A DNA stretch of 5,362 bases from Bacteroidales bacterium UBA6428 (GTDB lineage: Bacteria > Bacteroidota > Bacteroidia > Bacteroidales > UBA932), in NCBI GenBank assembly GCA_002437305.1, contig DJOW01000077.1, positions 1 to 5,362 of the forward strand, read 5' to 3'. The notes below the pieces were generated by a model, which saw only the letters and a list, made by a program, of their open reading frames with translations, did not search any database and was not told the origin of the DNA. The position numbers and the translations under genes are program-made. Below are positions 4,872-5,362 of this stretch, piece after piece (positions within the stretch are counted from its first letter, which is position 1; every line of letters begins with the position of its first letter).

Positions 4872-5362
4872 TCAGCCTATCCCTGACTCAAGATCCGGTT
4901 CCGGGATGTAATATGGTGAGCATGAAACGGTGTGAGATTCCATGTAGGAGATCAGGCGATTGATTTCATCGAGACTGATGTAGGCACCTTGGAGGCGAAT
5001 CGTCTCTACACCGGTCTGGAGAATCATATCACCGCTGCCGAGAAGCTTCTCAGCTCCCGATGTGCCGATGATGATCCGTGAGTCAGATCCGGTCACGGTC
5101 CTGACCGCGATTCTTGCCGGGAAAGTTGCCTTTATAGAATCCGTAATGACTTTCTTGGACGGCCTCTGGGTGGAAAGAATGACGTGAATGCCGACTGCCC
5201 TCCCCTTCAGCGCCAACCGGAGGATGGATTCGGTAATGCGGTGCGACATATTCCTAGACTCCTTGTCGCGGCCTGCTGGGATGGCCAAGTCGGCATATTC
5301 ATCAACGACGGTGACAATGTGAGGCCAACGTCCTACGCGGGTAGAAGCCTGCTTGTTGTATT
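4872..5362 (-). CDS. FtsK/SpoIIIE-family DNA translocase, C-terminal 162 residues (runs off the right edge)
   Basis: The frame is open at the right edge (first full codon at 5358-5360) and stops with TGA at 4872-4874. The Walker B strand WPHIVTVVDEYADL is at visible residues 12-25. It is followed by GRAVGIHVILSTQRPS, VITDSIKATFPARIAVRT, SDSRIIIGTSGAEKLLGSGDM and an IRLQGAYISLDEINRLISYM segment. These are the later motor motifs of the hexameric RecA-like dsDNA pump that moves DNA, classically during cell division. Walker A and any membrane part lie outside the window. The protein ends PYYIPEPDLESGIG, about where canonical FtsK continues into the winged-helix gamma domain that reads orienting sequences and contacts XerD. 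That domain is absent, and no remnant was found downstream to about 4760. It may be an FtsK paralogue, a mobile-element translocase or a shortened FtsK. The family call is firm; orthology to cell-division ftsK is not. Confidence 0.9.
   Translation of the reverse strand, partial: YNKQASTRVGRWPHIVTVVDEYADLAIPAGRDKESRNMSHRITESILRLALKGRAVGIHVILSTQRPSKKVITDSIKATFPARIAVRTVTGSDSRIIIGTSGAEKLLGSGDMILQTGVETIRLQGAYISLDEINRLISYMESHTVSCSPYYIPEPDLESGIG

Overview
The window looks like chromosomal DNA from a member of the Bacteroidota, probably Bacteroidales. Three intergenic sites match the Bacteroidota housekeeping promoter (TTG, 19-20 bp, TAnnTTTG) exactly. The DnaE protein has the long form seen in this phylum, and the small membrane protein at the left edge is a YtxH-type protein of a kind common there. 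Genus and species cannot be assigned from the sequence alone.

Layout from left to right. (1) 1-182, minus: the first 60 codons of a YtxH-like membrane protein, with its own promoter at 198-228. (2) 183-358: a short spacer with no convincing gene but an 11-bp direct repeat (264-274 and 314-324). (3) 359-4177, minus: a complete dnaE, 1272 residues, the replicative DNA polymerase III alpha subunit. All nine PHP metal ligands and all three palm aspartates are present. Its promoter is at 4261-4290, and its leader of about 75 nt carries a GC-rich hairpin. (4) 4178-4871: about 700 bp without a recognisable full gene. It holds the dnaE promoter, a coding-like plus-strand fragment (4342-4464) followed by a terminator-like hairpin, and a second minus-strand promoter (4727-4757). 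That promoter leads into a structured leader with tiny ORFs and a 51-codon ORF of unknown function. (5) 4872-5362, minus: the C-terminal 162 residues of an FtsK/SpoIIIE-type DNA translocase. It stops just after the motor domain, where canonical FtsK would continue into the DNA-reading gamma domain.

All the recognisable genes run leftward. dnaE and the YtxH gene each have their own promoter, so they are not an obvious operon. Replication (DnaE) and DNA translocation (FtsK type) are neighbours, but nothing visible shows co-regulation. The most unusual part is 4460-4830: a perfect promoter lies between two nested inverted repeats with almost the same centre, and it drives a region of overlapping complementary segments. 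This could be a regulatory RNA, an attenuated small gene or the remains of an insertion. I see no proof of a new system. dnaE is ordinary core genome with some sequence oddities.
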